Below, one piece after another: positions 8,307 through 17,542 of a stretch of DNA of 40,800 nt. The position numbers were made by a program, and so were the translations under genes. The notes under the pieces are model-generated. The model was not told the DNA's origin. It saw nothing but the letters and a program-made list of their open reading frames with translations, and made no database searches. Origin of the DNA: Bacillota bacterium (GTDB lineage Bacteria > Bacillota > SHA-98 > UBA4971); NCBI GenBank assembly GCA_012516125.1, contig JAAYXB010000089.1, positions 1 to 40,800 on the forward strand. Direction: 5' to 3'. Every line of letters begins with the position of its first letter. Position 1 is the stretch's first letter.

Positions 8307-8506
8307 GAGCGGCTACCCCCTCTTCCGGACTCATTTTGGGATTTCCCCCAATAAATGATGAACGAACTTGCCAAGCACAGGGTTCCCGGGGACTAACCCA
8401 CTCCGCTCGCAAGGGTCCGGACGGCTTTCACCAGGACCCCGTTTCCTGCATGCGCCAGCCTGGATGGCGTCGGCAAAGAGACAATAAGTCAAGTTCGCAG
8501 TTATTC

Positions 8507-8536
8507 TTGACAGGAATGGGGAAACGACATTATACT
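8507..8536 (+). promoter_or_regulatory. Promoter of the uracil permease
   Basis: TTGACA (8507-8512) and TATACT (8531-8536) are separated by 18 bp. Transcription should begin near 8543, leaving a leader of about 165 nt that contains the PyrR site and terminator. Confidence 0.75.
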
Positions 8537-8550
8537 CCTATACGAGACAA

Positions 8551-8590
8551 AGGTTACCCTTTAAGACGGTCCAGCGAGGCCGGCAAGGGA
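8551..8590 (+). promoter_or_regulatory. PyrR-binding loop (pyr attenuator leader)
   Basis: The leader RNA contains the PyrR anti-antiterminator signature: CCCTTTAA, then GACGGTCCAGCGAGGCC, then GGCAAGGG. The internal GGUCCAGNGAGG block is the diagnostic conserved loop of PyrR binding loops in Bacillota pyr operons. When UMP is abundant, PyrR would stabilise this hairpin and allow the downstream terminator (8615-8651) to form. A hairpin with arms AAGCG and CGCTT at about 8595-8608 probably belongs to the competing antiterminator. Confidence 0.85.
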
Positions 8591-8614
8591 GTATAAGCGG
8601 ATACGCTTGATGGC

Positions 8615-8651
8615 AAGGCACTTCCTGTCCGGCGGGCGGGAGTGCCTTTTT
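8615..8651 (+). terminator. Attenuator terminator before pyrP
   Basis: The arms AGGCACT (8616-8622) and AGTGCCT (8641-8647) enclose a GC-rich loop and run straight into a T tract (8647-8651). This intrinsic terminator lies upstream of the permease start and is the switch element of the PyrR attenuator. Confidence 0.85.
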
Positions 8652-8708
8652 GCGTGTCGCGCTCCGCGGGTAACCGAGCAGAATCACATCTTGAGGAGGT
8701 CGAGCGTC

Positions 8709-10043
8709 ATGTCTACCCAAACAAACACCCAACTCGTCGGTTACCTTCCCGATGACACGCCCCCGGCGTGGAAACTAGTGTTCTTCGCCCTGCAACAGGT
8801 GGTCGTCATGTTTCCAGCTACGGTCCTCGTAGCGCTACTTACCGGGTTCCATGTTTCCACCACGCTGTTCGCGAGCGGTCTCGCAACTCTTGGCTTCATC
8901 CTGGTCACCCGCGGTCGAATCCCACTCTACTACGGCTCGAGCTTCTCGTACATCGCCGCGGTGGCTGCCATCACCGGCGTCAAAGCGCTCGGGACGGTCG
9001 CCCCTGATTCCCTCATCTCTCAGGCGCAATGCGGCATCGTAGCCTCAGGTCTCGTCTCTATCCTGGCGGGCATCATCATAAACCGGTTCGGCAGGGATAA
9101 GGTCGAGAAGGTTCTGCCGCCAGTCGTGACGGGCAGTGTGGCCATTGTCATTGGAATAGCCCTCGCCGGCACGGCCATGAACAGCGCTTCGAGCAACTGG
9201 ACGGCTGCGCTCATTACGCTCCTTGCCACCATCCTCTTCTCAGTCTACCTGCGCGGAACACTTGGGCAGCTCCCGGTTCTCCTCGGGGTGGCGGTAGGAT
9301 ACCTCGCAAGCATACCCCTGGGCCTTGTGGACTTCGCCAAGATCAGCGAAGCCGCCACGGTGACCGCGCCCCACTTCACTTTCCCGTCGTGGAGCCCTGC
9401 GGCCATTCTGGCGATCATGCCCATCGCCATCGCCACCATCCCTGAGTCCACCGCGCACCTGTACCAGATTGACCTCTATGTCAACAACCTTGCCAAGCAG
9501 CTCGGACGCAAGAAACACTATCCAATCGCCAGCCTCCTGGGCACCAACCTCATCGGCGACGGCATCGGCGATATGATCGCCGGGGCGATCGGCGGGCCGG
9601 CGGGAACCAATTACGGTGAGAACAACAGCGTGATGGCGATCACCCGCAACTTCTCCGTCTCAGTCCTGGTGCTGGCAGCGATCATAGCGATGGGCCTGTC
9701 CTTCTTCGGCAAACTCGCCGCCGCGGTCAGCAGCGTCCCCGGCGCCGTCATCGGCGGCGTGTCCATCTACCTCTTCGGGGTCATAGGCGTGCAGGGCGTG
9801 GCCCTCATGATTTCCCAGAGGGTGGACCTCTTCTCTGCGAGGACCCTTGCCATCGCCTCAACCATCCTGGTGATCGGCATCGGCGGCAGCTTCGCCTTCC
9901 CCAACGGGATGATCCCGGCATTCGGCGTGAAGCTGCCCGCAATCGCGACCGCCGCCATCTTCGGCATCATCCTGAACCTCATCTTCGAGGCCTTCCCGGC
10001 AAGCGCCCATGCGGCAGCGGTGGAACCGTCGCAGGCCGCATAG
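8709..10043 (+). CDS. pyrP: Uracil permease (NCS2 family)
   Basis: 444 residues starting at the ATG at 8709 behind GAGGAGGTCG. It is a polytopic membrane protein of the nucleobase:cation symporter-2 family with about 14 hydrophobic segments. The G-S-S-F-S-Y-I motif near residue 80 corresponds to UraA's substrate-adjacent half-helix, and P-E-S-T-A-H near residue 250 is the conserved acidic motif of helix 8. It imports uracil with protons for pyrimidine salvage. Control by the PyrR leader directly upstream supports uracil over xanthine as substrate. It stands alone as a one-gene unit ended by a GC hairpin at 10080-10109. Confidence 0.92.
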   Translation: MSTQTNTQLVGYLPDDTPPAWKLVFFALQQVVVMFPATVLVALLTGFHVSTTLFASGLATLGFILVTRGRIPLYYGSSFSYIAAVAAITGVKALGTVAPDSLISQAQCGIVASGLVSILAGIIINRFGRDKVEKVLPPVVTGSVAIVIGIALAGTAMNSASSNWTAALITLLATILFSVYLRGTLGQLPVLLGVAVGYLASIPLGLVDFAKISEAATVTAPHFTFPSWSPAAILAIMPIAIATIPESTAHLYQIDLYVNNLAKQLGRKKHYPIASLLGTNLIGDGIGDMIAGAIGGPAGTNYGENNSVMAITRNFSVSVLVLAAIIAMGLSFFGKLAAAVSSVPGAVIGGVSIYLFGVIGVQGVALMISQRVDLFSARTLAIASTILVIGIGGSFAFPNGMIPAFGVKLPAIATAAIFGIILNLIFEAFPASAHAAAVEPSQAA

Positions 10044-10079
10044 TAACCTCCAAGGCAGGACACTAACTCGCGTACCAAG

Positions 10080-10109
10080 GAGAGGGCTCGCCCTCGAGCG
10101 GGCCCTCTC
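10080..10109 (+). terminator. GC-rich hairpin after pyrP
   Basis: GAGAGGGC (10080-10087) pairs with GCCCTCTC (10102-10109) in the short gap between two convergent genes. There is no T-run after it, so it may stop either transcript weakly or protect 3' ends. Confidence 0.5.
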
Positions 10110-10132
10110 GACATGTGCACTATGTGAAACCC

Positions 10133-11005
10133 TCATCCCTTGACCGCCCCGGCGGATACGCCCTTGGTGATCTGGCTGCGGAAGATGAGGTAGAAGATAA
10201 GCATGGGAAGCATGCCGATCACCAGGGCTGCGAACTGCTTTCCGTAGTCCGAAGACAGGGCTCCTGAGAACTTCAGGATCCCGACCGGCAACGACTTGAG
10301 AGAATTCTTCGACACAAGTATGTTTATCAGCATGAACTCGTTCCAAATGCTAGTAACATTCAGTATCGCCAGCGTCGTGGTCACCGGCCTCGCCATGGGC
10401 ACGACTATGGAGGAGAAGATCCTGAGATAGCTCGCGCCATCGATCCTTGCGGATTCCACAACCGAGTCGGGGATGCTCTTGATGTACTCTGTGCACAGGT
10501 AGACACCCAAGGGAAGCCCGATACCTATGTACGGAATGAGCACTCCAAGACGCGTGTCGTAAAGGTGTGTCGCATTAGCCATCAGGAAGAGCGGCACCAT
10601 GATCGACTGCAGTGTCAGCAGGATGCCCACCACGAAGCTCCCGTGGAGAAACGGCGTGGCCCGCGACTTGAGCTTCGCGAAGCCAAACGACGCCGCGAGC
10701 GACAGAATGATTATCGCAGCCGTTGATACACCCGTGTAGAAGAGGCTATTGAGGAACAACCCGCCGAAGCCGCCGATGCGCCAAGCGTTGGGATAGTTGT
10801 CGAGAGTCCAATAGCGGGGCAAACCAAGCCGGTTGATCTGGAACTCCTGTGTTGTCTTAAAAGAGCTCAGTACGAGCCATATGATGGGGTACATCGTCAT
10901 GACGGTGAAAGCGATCAGTACGGTGTAGACCAGTACCCGGCTCACTATGCTGATCTCCCTCTTCCCCGTCCCCCTCCGCTTGCTGTATGATTCCCCCATC
11001 ATCAT
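10133..11005 (-). CDS. Sugar ABC transporter permease, MalG type
   Basis: 290 residues with six membrane segments. The EAA loop that contacts the ATPase is ESARIDGASYLRIFSSIVVP at about residues 185-204. It resembles the CUT1 (MalG/UgpE) inner-membrane permeases for oligosaccharides. Its start overlaps the preceding permease gene by four bases, so the two are coupled and will form a heterodimer. No ATPase gene is present here; CUT1 systems often share one MsiK/MalK-like ATPase encoded elsewhere. It is the last gene of the ROK-GH3-binding protein-permease-permease set on this strand. Confidence 0.92.
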   Translation of the reverse strand: MMMGESYSKRRGTGKREISIVSRVLVYTVLIAFTVMTMYPIIWLVLSSFKTTQEFQINRLGLPRYWTLDNYPNAWRIGGFGGLFLNSLFYTGVSTAAIIILSLAASFGFAKLKSRATPFLHGSFVVGILLTLQSIMVPLFLMANATHLYDTRLGVLIPYIGIGLPLGVYLCTEYIKSIPDSVVESARIDGASYLRIFSSIVVPMARPVTTTLAILNVTSIWNEFMLINILVSKNSLKSLPVGILKFSGALSSDYGKQFAALVIGMLPMLIFYLIFRSQITKGVSAGAVKG

Positions 11006-11910
11006 TCCCTACCTCCAAACCGTCCCTCGAGCGCTTTCGTTACCAGGATTAGGGCGAAGCTGATGACCACCATGAACGTGGAGATCGCGTTGGCCAATGG
11101 GTAATCGGGCGCGCCCCGGAACGCGTTATCGTACATGTATAAGGAGAGCACCGATGTCCTCCTTGCGGGGTTGCCCGCGGTCATGGCGAAGATGAGGTTG
11201 AAGCTCTGCAGTGACCCTGATATGGCGAGGATGGCAGAGGTTACGATCACCCCCGAGAGAGCCGGCAGTATCACGTATTTCAGCACCTGGCCCTCGGATG
11301 CGCCGTCGATCCTGGCAGCCTCTATGATGTGAGGTTCGATCTTCTGCAGGTTAGCCAGGAAGATGATGAGGTAGGTCCCAGTATACATCCACAATACCAC
11401 AAAGAGAACGGGCAGCATAGCAGTCCTGGGGTTTATGAACAGGGTGTTCTCCCACCCTGGCTTGAAGCGCTGCATGAACTCGGAAAACGGCCCGTACGGT
11501 GAAAAGAACGACTGCCAGAGGATGCCCACCACGATCGTGGATATGATGGACGGAAGGTATATCATGGTCTGAAAGAACCCGGGCATCTTCACAAGTTTCC
11601 TGAAGAGGATATAGGCGAGTATGAAGCCGAGAGGGATCTGTCCGAAGACCGAAACGAAGATGATGTAAAAGTTGTTCTTCAATGATATCCAGAAGTACGG
11701 GTCGGAGAACATCCTCACATAATGCGTGAGCCCGGCAAAGTGGACCGGGTTGGCACTGCTGAAGAGACGGCCTCCATTGTAGTCGGTGAGGCTCAGCGCC
11801 ACCGAGAATACGGTGGGGAAGGCCATGACAGCCCAATAAATCAGGATCGCCGGCAGGACCAGCGTGAGGTAGGCACGATGTTCCTCCGCCCTCCACTTGC
11901 TGCGCTTCAC
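11002..11910 (-). CDS. Sugar ABC transporter permease, MalF type
   Basis: 302 residues with six membrane segments, of the CUT1 MalF/UgpA class. The EAA loop reads EAARIDGASEGQVLKYVILP at about residues 193-212. It starts with ATG at 11910 preceded by GGAGGTAAC. It partners the permease that overlaps its 3' end and receives substrate from the binding protein encoded about 530 bp upstream. Nothing in the sequence fixes the substrate. The neighbouring GH3 enzyme and ROK regulator suggest an amino-sugar or short glycan. Confidence 0.92.
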   Translation of the reverse strand: MKRSKWRAEEHRAYLTLVLPAILIYWAVMAFPTVFSVALSLTDYNGGRLFSSANPVHFAGLTHYVRMFSDPYFWISLKNNFYIIFVSVFGQIPLGFILAYILFRKLVKMPGFFQTMIYLPSIISTIVVGILWQSFFSPYGPFSEFMQRFKPGWENTLFINPRTAMLPVLFVVLWMYTGTYLIIFLANLQKIEPHIIEAARIDGASEGQVLKYVILPALSGVIVTSAILAISGSLQSFNLIFAMTAGNPARRTSVLSLYMYDNAFRGAPDYPLANAISTFMVVISFALILVTKALEGRFGGRE

Positions 11911-12443
11911 AATAGGTTACCTCCATAGAATCAGCGAACCTGCGAGCTTGGGTTAATCCGAGGTGGCCCGCAAGCTGACTGGTGAACCCGCCTGGAACCG
12001 GACGGCGCATATTCAGGCCACGGATGTCCCGGGGCCAGCGGCGTGCGTTCCGCGTCCCGATGCCGGCGGGGGAACCCCGAGGCCTTACGCCGCAAGATCC
12101 GCCCCGCCGGACGTGCGTGTCCATATCCGTGTCGGCCTCGATCTCGGTCCCGATCACGGTCTCGGCGCCGGTGCCAGGTCCGTATCCTGGGCTAAGTCCG
12201 TGTCCCGGTCTGCGTTGGGGTCTCCGGCGAGTGGTTCTAGAGAGGAGCCTCCGTCCCTTTCCGCCTCTAATTGAGGGTGCATTAGTCCTCGCCCCTCTTC
12301 CAGTAGCTGCCGGGTTGCCGGTATCGCACTCGGGGACAGCGCCCCAAGTGGGGCGCGCTTCGCCAAAACCCGGCCCGTCCGCCCATCATCGATCCTGTGA
12401 CATGCCAAGTCCGGGTCCGACACGCTATGTTACTTCCGAAGCG
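11911..12443. other. Long spacer inside the ABC operon, with hairpin
   Basis: This 533-bp stretch separates the binding-protein gene from the permeases. It encodes no recognisable protein; the minus-strand frames are low-complexity and lack ribosome sites. A perfect 7-bp hairpin lies at 12339-12356 (GCGCCCC, loop AAGT, GGGGCGC). There is a tract of GTGTC/GGTC/CTCGGTC-like motifs at 12120-12220. Such spacers often hold a processing hairpin that raises binding-protein mRNA over permease mRNA. Confidence 0.5.
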
Positions 12444-13778
12444 TTATTTCTGCGTAGCCCTCCAGCTTTCAAGGGCTTTCTGGACCTTCGCCGCCACCTG
12501 CTCCGGCGTGGAGATCCCGAGCCCGATCTCCTGGAGGCCGACGTTCAGCGGACCGTATACCTGCGCGTGCAGCACATTGTCCAGTACGTACGTCCCACCA
12601 AACTTCCCATAGAACCTTGCCCGCTCCTGAGCAAGAGGTTCCAGCTTATCGCTGGTCACACCCTTCCTCGACGGGAAGGCCGCGCCGGTCTCGAGGCGGA
12701 TCTTCTGAACCTCGGGAGAGGTGAGCCACATGATGAGCTTCCATGCGGCCTTCTCCTTCTCGGAGCCGGCCGGTATGTTGGCGTTCATCCCGAAGCCCAC
12801 ACCTGGGACCGAAGACGTCGTATTGTGACTTGTCTCGCCGGGGATCTCGGGGAATACAGTCATGACGAAGGTCTTCTGTTCCGCGGGCGGAATGAGTGCC
12901 TGCTTAGTGGTGGGGTCCGTCAGGAAGTTGCTTACCTTCCAGTCGCCGTCGATCATGAATGGAGCCTTGCCCGAGGCAAACAAACCGTTCACCTCGTTGT
13001 ACGGTGTCTGCAGAACTTTCCTGCTGAGCACCCCGTCAGTGTAAAGCGACTGGTAGAACTTGAGCGCCTTCACGAACGGCGCGTCCGTGAACCTGGCCTT
13101 CCCGGCCAACACATCATCGATGTACTTGTCGCCGCACAGCCTACCCACGATCATGCTGAACAAGCAGGACTGCATCACCCAGTCGTCTTGAGCGCCCATG
13201 AGGATGACGTCCTTGCCCGCGGCCTTCAACTTTGGAACCATCGCCTTCAGATCTTCGTAGGTCTTGGGAATGGGAAGCCCCATGTCGTGGAGCATCTTGG
13301 TGTTGACGTAGAGCACGTGGGTGGCAGTGACGCCGATGGGCAGCTCAGCCAGGTATCCGCCTGCTTGGGGGACCAGTGCCGCCTCGGAGAACTCCTTCCG
13401 CATCTCCCCCAGGAACGGCGTGAGGTCCTTCACCAAGTGCTTGGTGTGGAGAGTGCTGGACCTTCCTCCAGGCCACATGTAAATGACGTCCGGCAACTGC
13501 CCTGCTGCCGCATAGGCCTCTGTCTTCTGGTGGAACGGTTCGTTGAAGAGATCTTCGCGTTCGATCTTGATGTCGGGGTTGTTCCTCTCGAAGGCTTCCC
13601 AGACCTCGGTGATCTCCCGGTACGCCGAAGGGCTCGTAGCGTCGAGATAGTTAAGGACCCTGAGGACGATAGGCTTATCCGCCGCGACGCCGACGCTTCC
13701 TCCTAACCCAGCCATGAGCACACTGGCCAACGAGACACAAACCAGGATCATGAGCGCCTTTGGCTTCCGAAACGACAT
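12444..13778 (-). CDS. Extracellular sugar-binding protein (CUT1)
   Basis: 444 residues from an ATG at 13778 behind GAGGAGGGACTCAC. A Sec signal peptide spans about residues 1-33. The mature protein begins with I-V-L-R-V-L-N-Y-L-D and has the family 1 solute-binding layout, including the characteristic W-E-A-F-E-R-N-N-P-D-I-K-I segment and a W-K-L-I-M-W-L-T-S-P-E-V block near residue 360. It captures sugar for the two permeases downstream. I see no lipobox cysteine at the signal-peptide end (only C14, inside the hydrophobic core), which is odd for a Gram-positive binding protein and raises the question of how it stays at the cell surface. Confidence 0.92.
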   Translation of the reverse strand: MSFRKPKALMILVCVSLASVLMAGLGGSVGVAADKPIVLRVLNYLDATSPSAYREITEVWEAFERNNPDIKIEREDLFNEPFHQKTEAYAAAGQLPDVIYMWPGGRSSTLHTKHLVKDLTPFLGEMRKEFSEAALVPQAGGYLAELPIGVTATHVLYVNTKMLHDMGLPIPKTYEDLKAMVPKLKAAGKDVILMGAQDDWVMQSCLFSMIVGRLCGDKYIDDVLAGKARFTDAPFVKALKFYQSLYTDGVLSRKVLQTPYNEVNGLFASGKAPFMIDGDWKVSNFLTDPTTKQALIPPAEQKTFVMTVFPEIPGETSHNTTSSVPGVGFGMNANIPAGSEKEKAAWKLIMWLTSPEVQKIRLETGAAFPSRKGVTSDKLEPLAQERARFYGKFGGTYVLDNVLHAQVYGPLNVGLQEIGLGISTPEQVAAKVQKALESWRATQK

Positions 13779-13887
13779 GTGAGTCCCTCCTCGCCTTGTA
13801 ATACTTGTAATGATGGACTCCCAAACCGTACCACTTTGCACGATTCCCCGCGACGGTCCCACAAACGTTCTGGTAACTATTGCATCT

Positions 13888-15552
13888 TCACATCCTGACC
13901 GGGATCACCCCCTTAGGACTTGCTTCGCCAGCCAGCACCCGTGCAAGTGCGGAGAGGACAACGCTTTCGGTACTGTAGGTGAAAAGCGCCGGGGCCCGGC
14001 GCGAAAGCGCCGCCTGTACCGGACGCGCTTCACGTGGATCCCTGATGCCTATCAAGAGCAAGTTCCATCTGGCTTCTAACGCCGCCGCCAGCGCCGCCTG
14101 CCCTGGGGCGCCACCGCCGTTTCTGACGACGAGAGCCACTTGTGGGAGAGGCACGTCAGCGCCTGAACTCTCCGACCTGTCGCAGTCTGCTCCAGCCGCC
14201 ACACCCACGCGGTGCGGCCCTGTTATCGTGCGTCGTTTCATAGCACGCCAGGAGTCCTCTACGAGCGAGATAACGTCCTGTATCTCCTGCGGGTCTGGAT
14301 CCATTGAACAGCGCACTCTGGCGCACCGGACGCCGCGGCTCTCGAGCTCTTGCAGGAGGGGTGAGACGTCCATCGAGTCCTCGGCCAGGGTGATCTGATC
14401 CATGGCCGGCGTCACCAACACAAGTGGGCCCGGTCCGAATGTCCATGATCGCGGTGTTTCCCCATCGACAAACGTGACCACCCGCTCGCCCAGGTCATCC
14501 AGGGACACACTCTGCGCCATTACCCGCAGCGAAAACGCGCGCGCGGCAACCGTAAACCCCTGTTTCCACCTGCGTATTCTCGCGACGGAGCGCTCCACCC
14601 TCTCCAGGCTGATCCTGCCGGAGAGAACCGCGTCTCGCACCGCCTCGAAAGCCGCCTCCTGAAGCTCTGGAGTGTGGCTGATGAGGACGATGTCGCAGCC
14701 GGCCTCTATCGCCATCACCGCAGCCTCGGGCACCGAGCCGACTGCTCGTACCCCGCCCATTTCGAGGCAATCCGTGAGCACCACGCCGTCAAAGCCAATC
14801 TCCTCCCTGAGGAACCCGGTCACCAACGGGTAGGAAAGTGAGGCAGGACGATCAGGGTCCAGGTCGGTAAACCTGACATGGGCGACCATTACCGCAGCCT
14901 GGGGGAGTTTGGCCACCTCGATGAACGGGACAGCATCCCCGGCGACCAGGTCGGCCTTGGGTGTCTTACATTCCGGCAGTGAGAAATGAGAGTCCTCAGA
15001 CACGCTCCCGTGACCCGGAAAGTGCTTCGCTACGAAAAGAACTCCGGCATCCAGAAGCCCGTTAGCGTATGCCACTCCAAACTCTGCGACCCGGCGCGGG
15101 TCATCGCCAAAAGAGCGGGTTCCAACCGCGGGGTTCAACGGTTCCCGGGCCAAGTCCAGAACCGGGGCGAAGTTGGTGTTGATCCCGAGAGCGAGAAGGT
15201 CCCGTCCGGTCCCATAGCCTGCACACCTGGCGGCTTCGGGATCGCCTGTGGCCGCGAGCCCCATGTTGCCGGGAAAGGATGTGACCAGCCCCCTAAGCGG
15301 GGACAAAGCGCCACCCTCCTGATCGATAGCCACAAGCGGCGGCCCAAAGTCCGAGCCGTGCTGTGATGCCAGGTCGGAGAGCGCGCAGGTCAGCTTCTTT
15401 ACCTGCGCCGGGTCATGCACATTTCGACCGAAGAGGATGAACCCGCCGCACGGACAACGGGAATAGTGTGCTTCGAAGTCGGAGTCCACTTCAAGTCCAG
15501 ATAGGCCGGTAATGAAGAGTTGCCCAATGAGTGACCCCACATCTGATTTCAT
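13888..15552 (-). CDS. nagZ: GH3 beta-N-acetylhexosaminidase (NagZ-like)
   Basis: 554 residues, ATG at 15552 with AAGGAG about 9 bp upstream. The first 340 residues are the GH3 barrel: F-G-R-N near residue 35, A-I-D-Q-E-G-G near 67, the diagnostic K-H-F-P-G-H-G block near residue 170 with the H-F-S-L-P dyad loop after it, and the nucleophile in VVLTDCLEMGG near residue 245. The remaining roughly 200 residues are the second, less conserved GH3 domain found in Gram-positive NagZ. It should remove terminal beta-GlcNAc from muropeptides or chitin oligomers. No signal peptide is seen, so it acts inside the cell on imported sugars. It lies between the ROK regulator and the binding protein. Confidence 0.9.
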   Translation of the reverse strand: MKSDVGSLIGQLFITGLSGLEVDSDFEAHYSRCPCGGFILFGRNVHDPAQVKKLTCALSDLASQHGSDFGPPLVAIDQEGGALSPLRGLVTSFPGNMGLAATGDPEAARCAGYGTGRDLLALGINTNFAPVLDLAREPLNPAVGTRSFGDDPRRVAEFGVAYANGLLDAGVLFVAKHFPGHGSVSEDSHFSLPECKTPKADLVAGDAVPFIEVAKLPQAAVMVAHVRFTDLDPDRPASLSYPLVTGFLREEIGFDGVVLTDCLEMGGVRAVGSVPEAAVMAIEAGCDIVLISHTPELQEAAFEAVRDAVLSGRISLERVERSVARIRRWKQGFTVAARAFSLRVMAQSVSLDDLGERVVTFVDGETPRSWTFGPGPLVLVTPAMDQITLAEDSMDVSPLLQELESRGVRCARVRCSMDPDPQEIQDVISLVEDSWRAMKRRTITGPHRVGVAAGADCDRSESSGADVPLPQVALVVRNGGGAPGQAALAAALEARWNLLLIGIRDPREARPVQAALSRRAPALFTYSTESVVLSALARVLAGEASPKGVIPVRM

Positions 15553-15734
15553 CGGCTCGCTCCTTCGTTTCCGGGCCCCAAAGAGGGCCTGAACAGGATG
15601 GAAATAAACGCTGGGCGACTTATATGCTGACTGCAAATAAGTTGGGCCAGAAGCACCTCGTACTTTTCCCGCATCCCCGGGTCCCCCTGCAGCATCCAGG
15701 GCACTGCTTCCGCAGCCGCAGTCGCAGTCGCCGC

Positions 15735-16913
15735 CTAGATCGGTGGAGTGAACCACCTGTTTATCACGATGCCAACTGCTCCGCGTATGTCGGAATCCTC
15801 ACCCAGTGCCGAGCCACGAACCTTGAGTGTCTTGGCGAGCCCACTCCGCTCTATGATCTGGTTGCAACGCTCTTCGACCGGGCCGCAGAACCTTTCCCCG
15901 AGCTCCCCCCAAAGCCCACCGACGACTATGAGGTCGAGATCCAGCATCGTAGCCGCCACGGACGCCATCACCCCGAGCGCCTCTCCAGCTTCGTTCATCA
16001 TCTCCCCAGCCGCCGGATCGCCCGAGACGATGCGCTCGAAAAAATCCCTCGGCTGTTCGAGATGAACCCCGGTCTCAGCCTCATACCGCCTGAGCAGGCC
16101 CTGAGCATAGAGGTAGGTCTCGAGGCATCCGCGCTGACCACATACGCACTCGCGCCCATCCTTTATCACCGGCGCATGCCCGATCTCGCCGGCCATCCCG
16201 CGTGGACCGGCCATCAGGCTCCCGCCGCACACTATACCGGCTCCGACGCCGGTATCGGTCTTCAGGTACATGAAGTTGGACACATCCCTAGCACAGCCGA
16301 ACCAGAGCTCGGCGAGAGCCGCAGCATTGCCGTCGTTCTCTACAACCACAGGGAATCCCAGCGCTTCCTCAAGGGCTTCCGAGATCCGCACATCACGCCA
16401 GCCCAGGTTCACCGAGCGGAGCAGAATGCCTGCGTCTGCATTGACAATCCCCGATATAGCAAGCCCGCTCCCAAGTATGTGCTCTCGGTTTATTCCGTTC
16501 ATACCTAAAAGAAGCTCGAATTCCTTCGAGAGTTCCGCGACGAGACTCCTGGGTTCGAGGGAATAGGGTTGGAACGACCTCTTCGTGAGGATCCTCCCCT
16601 TCAGGTCGCACAGCCCAAGCGCGACGCGATCTCGCACCAATTGGATGCCGACGACGTAGAGCTTGTCGTAATTTAGCCTGAATATAACCGGCTTGCGCCC
16701 GCCGGTAGACTCCGCGACCGTATACTCACTGACCACGCCCTGCTCCGTGAGCTCCGAAATGATCCTCGTCACAGTGGCCGGGCTCATGCTCGTAATTTGG
16801 GCAATCCTCGATTTGGAACACGCGCCTTCTCGGTATAACGTTTGGAGCACTGAGACCACGTTGAATGATCTTATGAACCTGGTGCTGGAGAGAGAGCGTC
16901 TTGGCCCTGGCAT
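15735..16913 (-). CDS. ROK-family transcriptional regulator
   Basis: 392 residues; ATG at 16913 with AAAGGAG 8 bp upstream. Residues about 10-75 form a winged helix (S-K-S-R-I-A-Q-I-T-S-M-S-P-A-T-V-T-R-I-I). The rest is a ROK sugar-kinase-like fold with NDGNAAALAELWFG, the zinc site C-V-C-G-Q-R-G-C-L-E and A-G-E-I-G-H. The DNA-binding domain marks it as a NagC/XylR/Mlc-type repressor and not a kinase. It heads the transcription unit for the GH3 enzyme and ABC transporter and probably senses their sugar or its phosphate. The 182-bp gap to the GH3 gene leaves room for a second promoter. Confidence 0.9.
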   Translation of the reverse strand: MPGPRRSLSSTRFIRSFNVVSVLQTLYREGACSKSRIAQITSMSPATVTRIISELTEQGVVSEYTVAESTGGRKPVIFRLNYDKLYVVGIQLVRDRVALGLCDLKGRILTKRSFQPYSLEPRSLVAELSKEFELLLGMNGINREHILGSGLAISGIVNADAGILLRSVNLGWRDVRISEALEEALGFPVVVENDGNAAALAELWFGCARDVSNFMYLKTDTGVGAGIVCGGSLMAGPRGMAGEIGHAPVIKDGRECVCGQRGCLETYLYAQGLLRRYEAETGVHLEQPRDFFERIVSGDPAAGEMMNEAGEALGVMASVAATMLDLDLIVVGGLWGELGERFCGPVEERCNQIIERSGLAKTLKVRGSALGEDSDIRGAVGIVINRWFTPPI

Positions 16914-16953
16914 GGAACGTGCTCCTTTTTCACTATGAAAAAATCTCAGTTCA

Positions 16954-16982
16954 ATCATAATCTGGATGCCTACGGATGTCAA
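16954..16982 (-). promoter_or_regulatory. Promoter of the ROK/GH3/ABC unit
   Basis: On the minus strand TTGACA (16982-16977) and TATGAT (16959-16954) are separated by 17 bp. They lie about 40 bp before the ROK start, close to consensus. Confidence 0.75.
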
Positions 16983-17542
16983 TGGCTTGCCTGCAAAAGT
17001 TCTGGGTGGTGATAAAGGCTACCATTTCGTGGATTGCAGCTACGAAACTGCTCGACTTGAGCGCCCAAACCAAGTGCTCAGGGAGGACATTTGCGATAGA
17101 GGCCACCATAGCCTAACCCCGGGCAACCCAGGCAAGAGGAAACCGACCCCATTCTCGCCGCAGACTCTTGCAAGTGTCCTGACACGGTTTTCTCCCGAAG
17201 AAAGCGAGTTGCTGCCAAACGCCCTCGTCTCTGTCATCATTGCAGCACGAATGGAGCAACATTGTGCGGTACGTAGGGTCGCCGGGGCCAGACCACCTCG
17301 TCAGGCTCAGGGCACGAGGTAACCCCGTCCTTCCTTAGCGAGTGCGCCGCAATAGCACACGCGGTGATCGCGTTTTGTCGTGGGACGGCGGCAGGCACAC
17401 GCTACCATCAAAGACTGGTCCAGAGGATGGCTCAGAAAACGGCCTCAACGAAGTCAACAACCCCGGTCTCTTTACCCCGGAACCTGCGGGCAAGCTGGGC
17501 GGTAGGCAGCCCAGCGTCTTGCCGGCCCAGGGACTGCAAAGG
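16983..17542. other. Intergenic region before the palindrome array
   Basis: I see no convincing gene in these 560 bp. An imperfect dyad (TGGGC at 17496 and GCCCA ending at 17513) lies just before the array. Open frames that extend into the array are by-products of its repeat structure. Confidence 0.45.

Noticed and set aside
11982-13706. Long plus-strand frame opposite the binding-protein gene
   Set aside because: It is a shadow of the minus-strand solute-binding protein plus the low-complexity spacer.
16966-17322. Plus-strand gene upstream of the palindrome array
   Set aside because: No ribosome site, no recognisable domain, and it begins inside the promoter of the ROK gene.
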